Shown here in pieces: positions 25,679 through 34,719 of a stretch of DNA of 64,000 nucleotides. The DNA lies in the NCBI RefSeq assembly GCF_002222595.2, contig NZ_CP022413.2, positions 2,062,001 to 2,126,000 of the forward strand, in the 5' to 3' direction. The position numbers and the translations under genes were made by a program. Each line of letters opens with the position of its first letter. The stretch's first letter is position 1. The stretch comes from Blautia hansenii DSM 20583. Lineage in GTDB: Bacteria; Bacillota; Clostridia; Lachnospirales; Lachnospiraceae. The notes under the pieces were generated by a model. That model was not told the DNA's origin, ran no database searches, and saw only the letters and a list, made by a program, of their open reading frames with translations.

Positions 25679-27361
25679 TTATTTCACTCTTGTATTTTTT
25701 TGTTGCTGTGCCAAATCTTTCATTTCCCTTGCATTTTGCAGCACCGCATTTGTTATCTCTGCGCCGCCCAACATTCTGGCAAGTTCTTCCACAGATTTCT
25801 CCTCATTCAATCTGAAAATTTCTGTAACCGTTTCCCCATTTTTTACCTGTTTTTCAATAATATAATGACCGGCTGCCTGCGCTGCAATCTGAGGCAGATG
25901 AGTAATGCAAAGCACCTGATGTTTTTCTCCGATTAACGCCATTTTTTCTGCAACCTTCTGCGCTGTTCTGCCGCTAATTCCCGTATCAATTTCGTCAAAA
26001 ATCAAGGTTTCCGTACAGTCCTTATCCGCCAGCAGCGTTTTAATCGCCAGCATAATTCTGGAAAGCTCACCGCCGGATACCACTTTGGAAAGTTCCTTTA
26101 CCGTTTCTCCCGGATTTGTGGAAATCAGAAAATGAATTTGGTCTTTTCCTAAAGCTGTAAATTTCTCTCTTTCTTCAAAGGAAATTTCAAAGGAAACATT
26201 GAGGAAGTTCAAATCCTGCAAGCCCAAGATAATCTGCTCCTGCAACTGTTTTGCCCATTTTTTTCGTACCTTTGTCAAAACGGCCGATGTTTTTGACAGC
26301 TCCTCTTCCTTTTCCTTCCATTGTCTTTCTAATTTTTCTTTTCTTTCTTCAAAATTCAAAAGCTTTTCCAGCTTTTCCTCCTGCTCTGCCTGATAATCGA
26401 AAATTTCCTGTATGGTATGTCCGTATTTTGCCTTTAATCCATTGATAATATCCAGTCTTTTTTCGATTTCAAAAAATTCCTCCTCAGAGAATGTAAATTC
26501 TGCCATGTAAGAAGAAGCTTCTCTGTTAAAATCATTTAAAAGACTGTCTACATCGGTAAGAGAAGAAAAAAGTCCTTCCAGATTTTCGTCAAAAGAAGCA
26601 ATCTGGGAAAGCTTTTGCAGGGCTCTGCTTATCTGTCCTGCGCCGCCTTCTTCATACCCTGTAAACTGATAGACCTCGCCTAAATTTTCGGTAATCTTTT
26701 TACCGTTTAAAAGCTTTCGATAAGAGGAAGATAATTCCTCATCTTCTCCGTCTTTTAGCTGAGCATCTTCGATTTCCTGTATTTCATACTCTAAAAAGTT
26801 GATTTCCCGTCTTCTCTGCTCTTCGTCTAACTGATAAGACTCTAATTCCTGCTTTATACTGCGGTACTCCTTATAGAGCTCTTTTACTTTTTGTTTTTCA
26901 TTTTCAATCTCAGCCTGTCCGTAAGCATCCAGAATTTCCATCTGTTTGTCTGCGTACAAAAGAGACTGATGTTCATGCTGTCCATGAATATCCAATAAAA
27001 GCTCTGAAATTTTCCGTATTCCGGAAACAGTTGTTGTCTCTCCGTTTATTTTACTGATACTTCTGTTCTCTGTAAAACGGCGGGAAATAATCACCTGTCC
27101 CTCCTCCGGAAAGACCTCCAGCTTTTTCAATTTTTCTTCTGTATCGGGGTTTACCTGAAATACCAGCTCCACATAAGCATAGTCTGCCCCCTCACGTATC
27201 ATTTCTCTTGACATTTTCTGACCTAAAGCAAGATTTACAGAACCAATCAAAATAGACTTTCCGGCTCCTGTTTCTCCGGTTAAAATATTCAGTCCTTCTT
27301 CAAAATCAACCTCTGCTTCTTCAATCAGCGCAAGATTTTTTACATGTAAATGTACTAACAT
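25679..27361 (-). CDS. recN: DNA repair protein RecN
   Basis: SMC-like ATPase for double-strand-break repair; 560 aa. N-terminal Walker A GETGAGKSILIGS, a long coiled coil (about 150-370), the ABC signature VSGGELSRIMLA and Walker B TLIFDEIDTGISG. It starts 20 bases after argR, and the order tlyA-nadK-argR-recN is a conserved Firmicute arrangement. Confidence 0.97.
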   Translation of the reverse strand: MLVHLHVKNLALIEEAEVDFEEGLNILTGETGAGKSILIGSVNLALGQKMSREMIREGADYAYVELVFQVNPDTEEKLKKLEVFPEEGQVIISRRFTENRSISKINGETTTVSGIRKISELLLDIHGQHEHQSLLYADKQMEILDAYGQAEIENEKQKVKELYKEYRSIKQELESYQLDEEQRRREINFLEYEIQEIEDAQLKDGEDEELSSSYRKLLNGKKITENLGEVYQFTGYEEGGAGQISRALQKLSQIASFDENLEGLFSSLTDVDSLLNDFNREASSYMAEFTFSEEEFFEIEKRLDIINGLKAKYGHTIQEIFDYQAEQEEKLEKLLNFEERKEKLERQWKEKEEELSKTSAVLTKVRKKWAKQLQEQIILGLQDLNFLNVSFEISFEEREKFTALGKDQIHFLISTNPGETVKELSKVVSGGELSRIMLAIKTLLADKDCTETLIFDEIDTGISGRTAQKVAEKMALIGEKHQVLCITHLPQIAAQAAGHYIIEKQVKNGETVTEIFRLNEEKSVEELARMLGGAEITNAVLQNAREMKDLAQQQKNTRVK

Positions 27362-27381
27362 TCTCAGAATACTCCATTTTT

Positions 27382-27840
27382 CTATTCATATACATGAATG
27401 ACCTTTTTAATCTTATTCATCAGTGTCATTGCCTGTCCTTCATTTTTGCAAAAGCAGGCTATGGTATCGTCTCCTGCAAGACTTCCTACGATTTCCTGAA
27501 AGCTGATATGGTCCAAAGCCGCTGCTGCCGCATTTGCCATTCCTGCCGTAGTTTTAATAACCAGAATATTCTGGGCAATATCCATTGACAAATAAGCGTC
27601 TCTTAACACACGTATGTACTTTTCGCTGTCTGCTGTGTTCGGAGAAGACACCAGCCCATATTTTGAGCCTCCGTCCTGTCTTGCCATTTTCATCAGCTTC
27701 ATTTCTCTGATATCTCTGGAAACCGTTGCCTGTGTTACCTTAAAGCCCGCAGCATTTAATCTGGCAGCAAGCTCTTCCTGTGTCTCGATATCATATTCGT
27801 TAATTAGCTCTACAATTTTTGACTGTCTGGCGATTTTCAT
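27382..27840 (-). CDS. argR: Arginine repressor ArgR/AhrC
   Basis: Hexameric arginine-sensing regulator, 152 aa. The N-terminal winged helix has TQEELAARL and VTQATVSRDIREMKL; the C-terminal arginine-binding domain has GDDTIACFCKNE. The frame opens at GTG 27849, but ATG 27840 has AGGAGG at the right distance. It probably acts on the arg genes at 61496-64000, whose promoter is outside the window, and perhaps on the ARG-box-like sites at 2247-2336. Confidence 0.96.
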   Translation of the reverse strand: MKIARQSKIVELINEYDIETQEELAARLNAAGFKVTQATVSRDIREMKLMKMARQDGGSKYGLVSSPNTADSEKYIRVLRDAYLSMDIAQNILVIKTTAGMANAAAAALDHISFQEIVGSLAGDDTIACFCKNEGQAMTLMNKIKKVIHVYE

Positions 27841-27852
27841 GTTCATCACCTC

Positions 27853-28716
27853 CTAATTTTTCATTTTTGTACGAAGCACCTCTAAAAAACTGATATTACT
27901 GATTTTTATAATCTTTGTATCACTGACAGAACGCTTGATGACAATTCTGTCGCCTACATTCATGGAAATATTGGTGTCTCCGTCAAAGGATGCCACTGCT
28001 TTTCCCTCTCCGTTTTTCTGTGCACCCTCCGTCACTTCCACGGTAATCTCATCCTCCGCAGGAAAAATAATACTTCTGGTATTTAAGGTATGAGGGGCAA
28101 CCGGTGTCATAATCATAATGTTGGTTTCCGGAGATACAATAGGACCGCCTGCGGAAAGGCTGTATCCGGTAGAGCCTGTTGCGGTGGAGATAATAATCCC
28201 GTCTGCCGTATAGGAATTTAAAAATTCCCCATTTACATAATTATTAAAACGAATAACACGCAAAGGTCCTTCTCTTCCTATTACAATGTCGTTTAAAGCC
28301 ACATCCTCTGCTACCATTTTTCCCCGATGATATACCTTTCCACTTAACATCATCCTTCGCTCAATGGTATACGCATCTGCAATCAAATGATTAAGCGCAG
28401 GCTCAATAGAGTCCTTATCAATCTCTGCAAGATAGCCCAGTGTTCCCAAATTTATTCCCAAAAGCGGAATTTGACGGCTTACCACATCTCTGGCAGCCTG
28501 CAATAAAGTACCGTCTCCTCCCAGCACAATCACACATTCCACATCATCCGGTATGGCACGGATATCCGTATAATGAGTAAAGGGATCTCGATTTCCAAAG
28601 CTTGCCGGACGAATGGTACAGCTTTTCCCCTTACTTTCCAGATATTTCGCAACTCTTTCCGATACCTTCAGACCCTCGTCCTTTTCACTGTTTGCAATAA
28701 TATAAAATTTATCCAT
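27853..28716 (-). CDS. nadK: NAD kinase
   Basis: Makes NADP from NAD with ATP; 287 aa. The catalytic GGDGTLLQAAR and the nucleotide-binding TGSTGYSLSAGGPIV are clear. It begins 2 bases after the tlyA stop codon and ends 12 bases before argR, so it is embedded in the operon and translationally coupled. Confidence 0.97.
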   Translation of the reverse strand: MDKFYIIANSEKDEGLKVSERVAKYLESKGKSCTIRPASFGNRDPFTHYTDIRAIPDDVECVIVLGGDGTLLQAARDVVSRQIPLLGINLGTLGYLAEIDKDSIEPALNHLIADAYTIERRMMLSGKVYHRGKMVAEDVALNDIVIGREGPLRVIRFNNYVNGEFLNSYTADGIIISTATGSTGYSLSAGGPIVSPETNIMIMTPVAPHTLNTRSIIFPAEDEITVEVTEGAQKNGEGKAVASFDGDTNISMNVGDRIVIKRSVSDTKIIKISNISFLEVLRTKMKN

Positions 28717-28718
28717 CT

Positions 28719-29525
28719 CTACTTATCCAGTTCTTTATGTGCGTTTGCCACCGTTTCCTTTACATCCAGCAGGGTGTCTTCTGGAAGATTATCTACCTTC
28801 TTTTTCAAGTGAAGAAGATATTCAATATTTCCCTCCGGCCCTTTAATCGGAGAATATTCTAAGTGCAATGTGGCATAACCGATGCTTTTGGCATATTCCA
28901 TTACCTTTTCGATAACCTCTTCATGTACCTTCGGCTCTCTTACCACACCTTTTTTTCCTACCTTTTCTCTGCCGGCCTCAAACTGCGGTTTAATCAGACA
29001 AACCACTTCTCCATCTTCCTTTAACAGATGATATACAGGCAGCAAAACCTTTGTAAGAGAAATAAAAGATACGTCAATAGAAGAAAAATCTGCCGCTTCC
29101 TGTAAGTCCTCCGGCACCACATAGCGGATATTGGTTTTCTCCATACATACAACACGGGGGTCGTTTCGAAGCTTCCAATCCAACTGTCCGTGTCCCACGT
29201 CAATGGCATAAACTTTTACAGCGCCGTTTTGCAGCATACAGTCTGTAAATCCTCCTGTGGAAGAGCCTACATCCATACAAACCTTATTTTCCAAGGCAAC
29301 TCCAAAATGGCTCATTGCTTTTTCCAGTTTCAATCCACCACGACTGACATATTTTAAAGTATTTCCGCGAATCTCAATATTCACAGTTTCCTGAAACATA
29401 GTTCCTGCTTTATCTTCTTTCTGATTATCTACATATACGTTTCCTGCCATAATGACAGCTTTTGCCTTTTCTCTGGAAACTGCCAGCCCTCTTTTTACAA
29501 GCAGGACATCAAGACGTTCCTTCAT
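28719..29525 (-). CDS. tlyA: TlyA-family rRNA 2'-O-methyltransferase
   Basis: 268 aa: an N-terminal S4 RNA-binding domain (RLDVLLVKRGLAVSREKAK, about 3-60) joined to an FtsJ-type methyltransferase with SAM motif DVGSSTGGFTDCML and the later segment SFISLTKVLLP. The family methylates ribose in rRNA and is often annotated as hemolysin A; I treat the haemolysin label as unsupported. Immediately follows dxs with no gap. Confidence 0.93.
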   Translation of the reverse strand: MKERLDVLLVKRGLAVSREKAKAVIMAGNVYVDNQKEDKAGTMFQETVNIEIRGNTLKYVSRGGLKLEKAMSHFGVALENKVCMDVGSSTGGFTDCMLQNGAVKVYAIDVGHGQLDWKLRNDPRVVCMEKTNIRYVVPEDLQEAADFSSIDVSFISLTKVLLPVYHLLKEDGEVVCLIKPQFEAGREKVGKKGVVREPKVHEEVIEKVMEYAKSIGYATLHLEYSPIKGPEGNIEYLLHLKKKVDNLPEDTLLDVKETVANAHKELDK

Positions 29526-31382
29526 TTATTTTGCCTCCTTGATTTTTTTATAAACCGAAACTGCATCAATTCCTGCTTTTTCTTTTAACTTTTCAGGATT
29601 TCCATGTTCGATAAACCGATCCGGAAGCGCAATATTCAACACCCGAACCTGCGGATGGTGTCTGTGCATATAATCAATCACTGCGCTTCCAAAACCGCCC
29701 TTTTGTACATTTTCTTCCATAGTTACAAGCAGGGAATGTTCCTTTGCCAGTCTGTCCAGCATTTTTTCATCCAGAGGCTTTACAAATCTGGCGTTTACAA
29801 GAGTCGGCGTTTCTCCCTCTGCTTTCAGCATTTCATAAACCTGACATGCTGTTTTTACCATACTTCCGATTGGAAGCAATGCAATGGAATTTCCCTCGTA
29901 AATCATTTCACTGCGCCCTTTTAAAACAGGGGCTCTGTATTCCTCCAGCCCGTCATAAGCCTCTCCTCTGGGATATCGAATTGCAATCGGTCCGTCATAA
30001 TTCACTGCAAATTTCATCATATCCGAAAGCTCCCATTTGTTTTTCGGAGCCATAACCGTCATGTTGGGTATCATGGATAAATACGTCAAATCAAAGCATC
30101 CCTGATGTGTTTCTCCGTCACTGCCTACCAGACCTGCTCTGTCTACCGCAAAAATCACATGGAGATTTTGCAGACACACATCCTCAATCATCTGGTCTAC
30201 TGCTCTTTGCAAAAAAGAGGAATAAATTGCCACCACCGGTATCATGCCGCCTAAAGCAAGACCTGCTGCAAAAGTCACCGCATGCTCTTCCGCAATTCCC
30301 ACATCAAAGAAGCGCTCCGGAAACATATTGCGAAAACGCTTTAAGCCCGTTCCATCCGGCATGGCTGCCGTAACTGCCACAACACGCTCATCCCGGTCAC
30401 CGAATTTTCGCATAACCGTAGAAAAAATGTCTGTATAATTTGCCTTTCCTCCGCTGCTGAGCGGAAGACCGTTTTCCAGATCAAAGGCTGCTGTTCCATG
30501 AAAACGGGCAGGATGACGCATGGCAGGTTCGTATCCCCTGCCTTTTTCTGTTTTTACATGCACCAGTACCGGACCTGAAATCTTCTTTGCTTCCTGAAAG
30601 GTCTGAATAAGCTTGGAGCAGTCATGTCCATTTACAGGTCCTAAATAGGTAATCCCCATATCTTCAAAAAACATTCCCGGTATTACCAGACGTTTAATAC
30701 TGTCCTTTGTTTTATGCAGACGCTTAATCGTTGCAGGACCAATTCCCGGTATCTTACTCAGACTGTTTTTTACCCCTGTTTTAAATTCCTGATATCCTTC
30801 TGCTGTACGAAGATTACTTAAATAGCTGGAAATTCCTCCCACGTTTTCGGAAATGGACATTTCATTGTCATTTAATACAACAATAAAATTCTTTTTCAGC
30901 ACAGAAGCATTGTTCAAAGCTTCATAAGCCATTCCTCCTGTAAGCGCTCCATCTCCGATAATGGATACCACATGGTAATTTTCCTGCTTTAAATCCCTTG
31001 CCCGCACATATCCCACACCTGCCGATATGGAGGTTGAGCTATGTCCCGTGTCAAAAGCGTCACAGGGACTTTCGCATCTTTTGGGAAATCCGCTCATACC
31101 GCCTAAGGTACGAAGTCCGTCAAAGCCTTCTTTTCGCCCTGTTAAAATTTTGTGAGTATAGGATTGGTGTCCCACATCCCAGATAAGCTTGTCCTCCGGC
31201 AAACAAAACACATAATGCAGCGCCATAGTAAGCTCCACCACACCTAAATTAGATGCCAGATGCCCGCCGGTCTTACTTACATGCTCTAAAAGAAATTCCC
31301 GAATTTCCTGTGCAAGCTGCTCCATATCTTCTAATGGGACTTTTTTAATGTCGTTCTCTTTTTTTATATTTTCTAAAATCAT
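29526..31382 (-). CDS. dxs: 1-deoxy-D-xylulose-5-phosphate synthase
   Basis: Thiamine-diphosphate enzyme of 618 aa that starts the MEP isoprenoid pathway. GHQSYTHKILTGR, the ThDP motif IGDGALTGGMAYEALN and AEEHAVTFAAGLA are diagnostic. The frame extends back to 31520, but ATG 31382 with GAGGTG gives the usual N-terminus (ILENIKKENDIKKV), so the extra 46 codons, which overlap ispA, are dropped. Follows ispA, the next enzyme group of isoprenoid synthesis. Confidence 0.97.
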   Translation of the reverse strand: MILENIKKENDIKKVPLEDMEQLAQEIREFLLEHVSKTGGHLASNLGVVELTMALHYVFCLPEDKLIWDVGHQSYTHKILTGRKEGFDGLRTLGGMSGFPKRCESPCDAFDTGHSSTSISAGVGYVRARDLKQENYHVVSIIGDGALTGGMAYEALNNASVLKKNFIVVLNDNEMSISENVGGISSYLSNLRTAEGYQEFKTGVKNSLSKIPGIGPATIKRLHKTKDSIKRLVIPGMFFEDMGITYLGPVNGHDCSKLIQTFQEAKKISGPVLVHVKTEKGRGYEPAMRHPARFHGTAAFDLENGLPLSSGGKANYTDIFSTVMRKFGDRDERVVAVTAAMPDGTGLKRFRNMFPERFFDVGIAEEHAVTFAAGLALGGMIPVVAIYSSFLQRAVDQMIEDVCLQNLHVIFAVDRAGLVGSDGETHQGCFDLTYLSMIPNMTVMAPKNKWELSDMMKFAVNYDGPIAIRYPRGEAYDGLEEYRAPVLKGRSEMIYEGNSIALLPIGSMVKTACQVYEMLKAEGETPTLVNARFVKPLDEKMLDRLAKEHSLLVTMEENVQKGGFGSAVIDYMHRHHPQVRVLNIALPDRFIEHGNPEKLKEKAGIDAVSVYKKIKEAK

Positions 31383-31395
31383 TCGTAATGCACCT

Positions 31396-32286
31396 CTATT
31401 TTCTGCGGGCACATAAAGACTGAAACAGTTCTTCCAGAAAACTCTTTTCATCTGTAAGCTCACGAAGAAGCCCAACGGCTTCATCTGTAAGCTTTTGCAC
31501 CTCATTCCCCGCTTTTTCAATGCCTTCTAAGGTCACATACGTGGTCTTATTATTTTTTTCATCACTTCCAATCGGCTTGCCAAGCTCCTCTGCACTGCTG
31601 ATAACGTCTAAAATATCATCTTGTATCTGAAAAGCAATACCGATTTTACTGCCGATTTGCTCCAGCTTTTCAATATCCGTAGCCCCTGCAAGAATACCAC
31701 CAACCATCAGTGCGGCCTCGATTAAAGCTGAAGTTTTATTTTCATATATATAATCCAAAAGCTGTTTTTCCAGAGGTTTTCCGTCATTTTCCACGTCAAC
31801 TCCCTGTCCGCCCAGCATTCCTTTTATTCCTGTTTTCTGTGCCAAAACCTTTAATGCTTTTGCCACACGCTGAAGCTCTGCCTCATCCTTTGCCATATCA
31901 AAGGCAGAAAAAGCTGTTTCATAAGCATAATTTAACAGAGCATCCCCTGCTAAAATTGCCGCTGCTTCTCCAAAGACAATATGGGTGGTTTGCTTTCCCC
32001 GTCTGAATTCATCATTGTCAAGGGCAGGCAAATCATCATGAATTAAAGAATGGGTATGAACCATTTCCAAGGCTGCCATAAAAGGCTCGATGATTTCCCC
32101 TTCTCCTCCCAAAATCTGATAAGCTTCTCTCATAAATACAGGTCTTAAACGCTTTCCTCCTGCTCGCATGCTGTAATTTACAGCTTCTGCCATTCTCCCT
32201 GAAAATCCATGCTCTTCAGGCAGATATTTCTCAATCACAGCCTCTGCAAAGTCTGTTCTTTCCTGAAGTTCTGTTTTAAAATTCAC
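31396..32286 (-). CDS. ispA: Farnesyl/geranyl diphosphate synthase
   Basis: Short-chain prenyl transferase, 296 aa, joining isopentenyl and allylic diphosphates. First aspartate motif in HDDLPALDNDEFRRG, second in QIQDDILDV. The GTG start at 32286 is supported by a GGTGAT ribosome site and overlaps the end of xseB by 11 bases. The product chain length cannot be set firmly from sequence. Confidence 0.95.
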   Translation of the reverse strand: MNFKTELQERTDFAEAVIEKYLPEEHGFSGRMAEAVNYSMRAGGKRLRPVFMREAYQILGGEGEIIEPFMAALEMVHTHSLIHDDLPALDNDEFRRGKQTTHIVFGEAAAILAGDALLNYAYETAFSAFDMAKDEAELQRVAKALKVLAQKTGIKGMLGGQGVDVENDGKPLEKQLLDYIYENKTSALIEAALMVGGILAGATDIEKLEQIGSKIGIAFQIQDDILDVISSAEELGKPIGSDEKNNKTTYVTLEGIEKAGNEVQKLTDEAVGLLRELTDEKSFLEELFQSLCARRK

Positions 32287-32494
32287 TTAAATCACCATCT
32301 TTATTCATCTGGAGCATTTTTTTCTCAACCATATCGATTTTTTGGCTGCACTGCTTTAAGACTTCCATTCCTTTTTGGTACATGACAAAGGAGTCCTCCA
32401 GAGAGATTTCTCTGCTTTCCAGCTTTTCTACAATTTTATCCAGCTCCTGCAAGCCTTCCTCAATGGTTCTTTCTTCTGTCAGTTTCTCCGTCAA
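32276..32494 (-). CDS. xseB: Exodeoxyribonuclease VII small subunit
   Basis: 72 aa subunit of the nuclease that degrades single-stranded DNA, partner of XseA encoded just before it. The helical core GLQELDKIVEKLESREISLED is typical. It uses a TTG start codon at 32494, with AGAGGAG in front; no ATG is available at the right place. Starts 3 bases after the xseA stop. Confidence 0.92.
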   Translation of the reverse strand: MTEKLTEERTIEEGLQELDKIVEKLESREISLEDSFVMYQKGMEVLKQCSQKIDMVEKKMLQMNKDGDLSEF

Positions 32495-32497
32495 TCT

Positions 32498-33709
32498 CTA
32501 TGCTCCTCTCTTTTCTTTTTTCACATCGGTTACTTTTGTTATAATCGTTCCGTCTGTCACCTGAATTTTCAGTTCTTCTCCCACCTTCACCTGAGAAATA
32601 CCGGTAACGGCAGATCCTGTTTGATTTTCCACATAAGAAAAGCCCTGATTTAATTTTTCAAGAGGTGACAGCCCCTTCATTCGTTCAATATAAATGTTCA
32701 AGTTTTGTCTGGCATGGAAAATCTGTGCTTCCATCGCACTCTGTATTCTGTTCTCCAAATCCAACAGGCGTGTACGCTTTTCCCTTATCTGAAACTCCGG
32801 ACTTCCATACAGCAGACGATTTTCATAATATTTTATCTGCTGCTGTAAAAGCTGAATTTTATTTTCCAGATTTCTTGAAAGCTTCTGGCGATAATTTTCA
32901 AGAGACTGAAAAACGCCTCGGATATCTGCCACAGCCAGCTCTGCGGCTGCCGAAGGTGTAGGCGCACGCAAATCTGCCACAAAGTCCGCAATCGTGGTAT
33001 CTGTTTCATGTCCCACTGCTGATATTATGGGAGTTTTACAGTTAAAAATTGCTCTCGCCACTTCCTCCTCGTTAAACGCCCACAAATCTTCCACAGAACC
33101 ACCGCCACGGCCTACAAGCATCACATCGACGCCGTAAGCATCCAGCTTTTCAATTCCTTCAATAATACTTTCCTTTGCACCGTCTCCCTGTACCAGCGCC
33201 GGATACAAAATAAGCTGAACATAAGGATTTCGTCTTCCGGCCACATTGCGGATATCCTGTATGGCCGCTCCTGTGGGCGCCGTAACAATCCCCACGGTTT
33301 TTGCATAAGCCGGAATGGGCTGTTTGTATTCCTTTGCAAACATTCCCATCTCTTCCAGCTCTGCTTTTAATGCCAGAAAACGCTCGTATAAAAGTCCTGC
33401 GCCTTCTAAAGTAATCTCTTTGGCGTAAAGCTGATATTTTCCATCTCTTTCATATACACTGACGCTTCCGCTTACTACGACTTTATCGCCGTTTTTCATG
33501 GGAAATGCCAGACCCTTTCTCTGTCCTGCAAACATGACGCAGGCAAGAGCTCCTGTCTCATCTTTTAATGAAAAGTAAATATGTCCGGAGGTATGATACT
33601 TACAATTTGATACTTCACCTTTTATACTTATTTTATTCAACAGAAAATCCTGCTGAAACATATTTTTAATATAATTATTTACCTGACCTACGGAGTAGAT
33701 ACTGTTCAT
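32498..33709 (-). CDS. xseA: Exodeoxyribonuclease VII large subunit
   Basis: Catalytic subunit, 403 aa. N-terminal OB fold (about 1-100: ISIKGEVSNCKYHTSGHIYF), then the nuclease core with VGRGGGSVEDLWAFN and SAVGHETDTTIADFVAD, and a coiled coil near the C-terminus. Overlaps the nusB end by 4 bases (ATGA). Confidence 0.97.
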   Translation of the reverse strand: MNSIYSVGQVNNYIKNMFQQDFLLNKISIKGEVSNCKYHTSGHIYFSLKDETGALACVMFAGQRKGLAFPMKNGDKVVVSGSVSVYERDGKYQLYAKEITLEGAGLLYERFLALKAELEEMGMFAKEYKQPIPAYAKTVGIVTAPTGAAIQDIRNVAGRRNPYVQLILYPALVQGDGAKESIIEGIEKLDAYGVDVMLVGRGGGSVEDLWAFNEEEVARAIFNCKTPIISAVGHETDTTIADFVADLRAPTPSAAAELAVADIRGVFQSLENYRQKLSRNLENKIQLLQQQIKYYENRLLYGSPEFQIREKRTRLLDLENRIQSAMEAQIFHARQNLNIYIERMKGLSPLEKLNQGFSYVENQTGSAVTGISQVKVGEELKIQVTDGTIITKVTDVKKEKRGA

Positions 33710-34113
33710 AAATCTTCCCTTGCTATTTTACCCAATATTCCATTGACAAAAGAAGCAGAATCATCTCCACCAAAGCTCTTACTAATTTCAACTGCCTCAT
33801 TGATTGCGACTTTAACCGGTACGTCTTCATCATATTTCATTTCATAAACAGCCAAACGAAGAATATTCAAGTCAACTTTACTCATTCTCTTTGTTTTCCA
33901 ACCTGCTGACTTTTCATTTAATAAAGCGTCAATTTCTTCCAAATGTTCCTTTACCAAAGCATATTTATTTTCCATGTAAGCTTGTTCTGTAGGCTGTAAA
34001 TCAGAAAGGCCCTCAAAATATAACTGTATCTGTTCCGGCATTTCCGCTGTTTCATTAAACTCTCCTAAAAAAAGAAGTTTGAAAATGTGTTCTCTCATTT
34101 CTCGTCTTCCCAT
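33706..34113 (-). CDS. nusB: Transcription antitermination factor NusB
   Basis: All-helical RNA-binding factor of 135 aa for rRNA antitermination. MGRREMREHIFKLLF and the C-terminal VAINEAVEISKSFGGDDSASFVNGILG are diagnostic. Heads the operon that runs through xseA, xseB, ispA, dxs, tlyA, nadK, argR and recN. A terminator-like stem separates it from asp23. Confidence 0.96.
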   Translation of the reverse strand: MGRREMREHIFKLLFLGEFNETAEMPEQIQLYFEGLSDLQPTEQAYMENKYALVKEHLEEIDALLNEKSAGWKTKRMSKVDLNILRLAVYEMKYDEDVPVKVAINEAVEISKSFGGDDSASFVNGILGKIAREDL

Positions 34114-34161
34114 ATTTCTTCCTCCTGTACGTATCCTTTTTAAATTCTCTTATAGCAAAAA

Positions 34162-34188
34162 TAAGGTGCCCTAAAAAAGACACCTTAC
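34162..34188 (-). terminator. Terminator after asp23
   Basis: TAAGGTG and CACCTTA form a short stem with a T-rich tail on the minus strand (ATTTTTG). The loop is large, so it may be leaky and let transcription continue into nusB. Confidence 0.6.
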
Positions 34189-34223
34189 CTCTCTTCTCTT
34201 TTAGCTGTGAACTTGTCAATGAA

Positions 34224-34601
34224 CTATTTTGTCTTTTCAATCTCTACGCTTGCAATGCGCACGTTTACATCAGAAACAGTAAGACCTGTCATATTTTCAA
34301 TGGCAGCCTTTACTCTTTCCTGTACTTTTTTGCTTGTTTCTAAAATATTAAAGCCATATTCGATATTAAGAGCAATATCTACGCATACTACATCTTCTAA
34401 AACATCTACCTTTACACCTTTTGAAAGCACCTTCATGCCCAGCTTTCCAACAAGCTCATTTGTAATGTTTCCTGCCATGGAGCCGACACCTTCTACCTCT
34501 GTTGCTGCCAGTCCTGCAATAATCGCCACTACTTCGTCTGCAATCTGTACTTCCCCAAGAGAGCCGTTATCATGTATTTTATATCTGTTTCTATCTTCCA
34601 T
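34224..34601 (-). CDS. Asp23/Gls24 family envelope stress response protein
   Basis: 125 aa member of the DUF322 family. The pattern GEVQIADEVVAIIAGLAATEVEGV is characteristic. Related proteins lie at the membrane and respond to cell-wall stress. Here it has its own extended -10 promoter and a stem after it, so it can be regulated separately from nusB. Confidence 0.92.
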   Translation of the reverse strand: MEDRNRYKIHDNGSLGEVQIADEVVAIIAGLAATEVEGVGSMAGNITNELVGKLGMKVLSKGVKVDVLEDVVCVDIALNIEYGFNILETSKKVQERVKAAIENMTGLTVSDVNVRIASVEIEKTK

Positions 34602-34639
34602 TCTGATTTAACCTCCTAATAGGAAATATCCTGCTTCTT

Positions 34640-34648
34640 ATTATACCA
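34640..34648 (-). promoter_or_regulatory. Extended -10 promoter of asp23
   Basis: TGGTATAAT on the minus strand gives a perfect -10 box (34640-34645) with an extended TG. The -35 region is weak and overlaps the prfC terminator. Confidence 0.5.
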
Positions 34649-34667
34649 AAACCCTGAAAAAATTAAA

Positions 34668-34700
34668 AGTGGTTTTTTGCTTTTCCCGCAAAAAACCACC
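34668..34700 (-). terminator. Terminator after prfC
   Basis: AGTGGTTTTTTGC (34668-34680) pairs with GCAAAAAACCACC (34688-34700) around a 7-base loop, with T-rich sequence following on the minus strand. Confidence 0.85.
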
Positions 34701-34719
34701 TTCTGCATCTTTTTTCTTT

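Noticed and set aside
31383..31520. N-terminal extension of dxs by 46 codons
   Set aside because: It overlaps ispA in another frame and resembles no Dxs sequence; ATG 31382 has its own ribosome site.
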